This document shows, piece by piece, positions 63,265 through 64,000 of a stretch of 64,000 bases of DNA (its first letter is position 1; the number at the start of each line of letters is the position of its first letter). The notes beneath the pieces are model-generated. The model did not search any database and had not been told where the DNA came from. It saw nothing but the letters and a program-made list of their open reading frames with translations. The stretch is from the NCBI RefSeq assembly GCF_001418225.1, contig NZ_LIPT01000003.1, positions 488,141-552,140 on the forward strand, written 5' to 3'. The DNA comes from Pannonibacter indicus. Lineage in GTDB: Bacteria; Pseudomonadota; Alphaproteobacteria; Rhizobiales; Stappiaceae. Position numbers and translations under genes: made by a program.

Positions 63265-63477
63265 TCAGGCAGCGACCGAGGCGGCGGCGGAACTGGCGGC
63301 AGCGTGATTGACCTGCTGCAGTTTCATTGCGCTGGCAAACTCGGAAAGCTGGTCCAGATCAACGAGGTAGTTGTCGAGCAGGAAGCGGACCAGCAGTTCG
63401 GTGGGCAGATGTGTATAGCCTTCCACCGCTGCAAAGAAGTCGTCCAAAGTCTCAAGGCGTTTGCGCAAGCGAACCAT
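63265..63477 (-). CDS. small hypothetical protein
   Basis: A 70-residue helical protein reading LRKRLETLDDFFAAVEGYTH, then LPTELLVRFLLDNYLVDLDQ, with an Ala-rich tail. GGGGAG lies eight bases before ATG 63477, which supports translation. I do not recognise the family. It has no membrane segment or motif and converges on the CheY-like gene. Confidence 0.5.
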   Translation of the reverse strand: MVRLRKRLETLDDFFAAVEGYTHLPTELLVRFLLDNYLVDLDQLSEFASAMKLQQVNHAAASSAAASVAA

Positions 63478-63648
63478 GCCGGTCTCCCCGATATCGACGA
63501 TTACAGCTTCGGCATTTATGGTTAATGCAAAATGAATGACTGAGTCTGGATCATCTGAAAAGAGATCTTTACAAGGCTTTCGGGTCAGTGGCTGCGGTTA
63601 GATAATGGAAGGCGCGGCTGCTCCCAGCAGCATCGCGGCCGCTGCTCC

Positions 63649-63675
63649 TGATCGGCCCCCACGGACGGGTCCAAT
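63649..63675 (-). repeat. candidate terminal end of an IS3-type element
   Basis: TGATCGGCCCCCACGGACGG begins with TG and lies just beyond the transposase stop, where the terminal inverted repeat should be. The other end is outside the window, so this cannot be confirmed here. Confidence 0.3.
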
Positions 63676-63682
63676 TTGATTG

Positions 63683-64000
63683 TTAGTGCAATGATGGTCG
63701 TGGCGCCAGCGCGGGCGGCATTGCTGGTTGGGGTTGCAGGGCCGCCCGCGCGAATGCCGGGATGAAGACCTCCGGCGCCGGCGGCTTGTAGCCGAGCGAT
63801 CCATGCGGACGCACGGTGTTGTAATGCCGACGCCAGCTTTCCACGATGATCCTGGCCTCTTTGAGCGTGTAGAAGATCTCGCCGTCGAGGAGTTCGTCGC
63901 GCAGGCGCGCGTTGAAGCTCTCGATGTAGCCGTTCTCCCATGGACTGCCGGGAGCGATGTAGGCGGTCTTCGCCCCGACTGCGGTGATCCAGTCCTGCAC
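63683..64000 (-). CDS. IS3-family transposase OrfB, C-terminal part (cut by window edge)
   Basis: The 105 visible residues are the end of an rve/DDE integrase core: [20 protein letters not shown] with the catalytic Glu, [18 protein letters not shown], and [20 protein letters not shown]. This is standard for IS3-type OrfB, which joins IS ends to target DNA. The N-terminus and OrfA lie beyond base 64000, so completeness cannot be judged. The C-terminal tail, [16 protein letters not shown], may be slightly extended. Confidence 0.9.
   Translation of the reverse strand: MQDWITAVGAKTAYIAPGSPWENGYIESFNARLRDELLDGEIFYTLKEARIIVESWRRHYNTVRPHGSLGYKPPAPEVFIPAFARAALQPQPAMPPALAPRPSLH

Noticed and set aside
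1..64000. tRNA, rRNA or CRISPR features
   Set aside because: I scanned the intergenic gaps by eye and saw no cloverleaf, rRNA segment or spaced repeat array. tRNAscan-SE and a CRISPR finder would be needed to be certain.

Overview
The window comes from a GC-rich alphaproteobacterial chromosome, most likely Hyphomicrobiales (Rhizobiales) and possibly near Stappiaceae. The evidence is the gene content: a complete FixLJ-FixK-fixNOQP-fixGHIS micro-oxic respiration block, a class I lysyl-tRNA synthetase, a SAM-II riboswitch in front of metZ, and a PodJ-like polarity protein beside a fatty-acid oxidation operon. The genus is an inference; I ran no database search.

Layout. 1-4.1 kb: an orphan antitoxin-like gene, a family 2 glycosyltransferase, a divergent periplasmic binding protein with no normal start codon, and a small hydrolase. 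4.1-9.6 kb: dCTP deaminase, SAM-II riboswitch/terminator and metZ, apaG, a TerB-like protein, and lysK. 9.7-16.5 kb: a minus-strand beta-oxidation operon (acyl-CoA dehydrogenase, GST, thiolase, FadJ-type enzyme) with a palindromic operator at its promoter, next to a MerR regulator that probably controls it. 16.8-23 kb: PodJ-like protein, TauE/SafE exporter and a TIGR02186 protein. 23-34.2 kb: the ligase-associated DNA repair set (phosphoesterase, Lhr-type helicase, exonuclease, ATP-dependent ligase). The ligase is separated from the other three by an NTF2-like gene, a DEAD-box RNA helicase and a nitrate/nitrite-sensing (NIT) chemoreceptor.

34.2-45.1 kb: DsbA-like isomerase, an exported coiled-coil protein, a thioesterase-like protein and an HSL-type esterase. 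Then comes a signalling cluster: a LuxR-type response regulator, a frameshifted GGDEF/EAL protein, and a transporter-like (SLC5/STAC) hybrid histidine kinase. This resembles CrbS/CrbR acetate-switch systems with a c-di-GMP enzyme between the partners. 45.1-47.2 kb: mscL and an aminotransferase.

47.2-61.9 kb is the micro-oxic regulon. It holds a soluble heme-PAS FixL, FixJ, a stand-alone receiver protein, FixK, oxygen-independent coproporphyrinogen oxidase (hemN), an AbrB-family membrane protein, the cbb3 oxidase operon fixNOQP and its assembly operon fixGHIS. FNR/FixK-type boxes lie before hemN, fixN and fixG, so the expected flow is low O2 -> FixL -> FixJ -> FixK -> heme synthesis plus cbb3 oxidase. 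61.9-64 kb: a small membrane protein, a CheY-like protein, a small hypothetical protein and the end of an IS3-type insertion sequence cut by the window edge.

I found no tRNA, rRNA, CRISPR array, prophage or replication origin.
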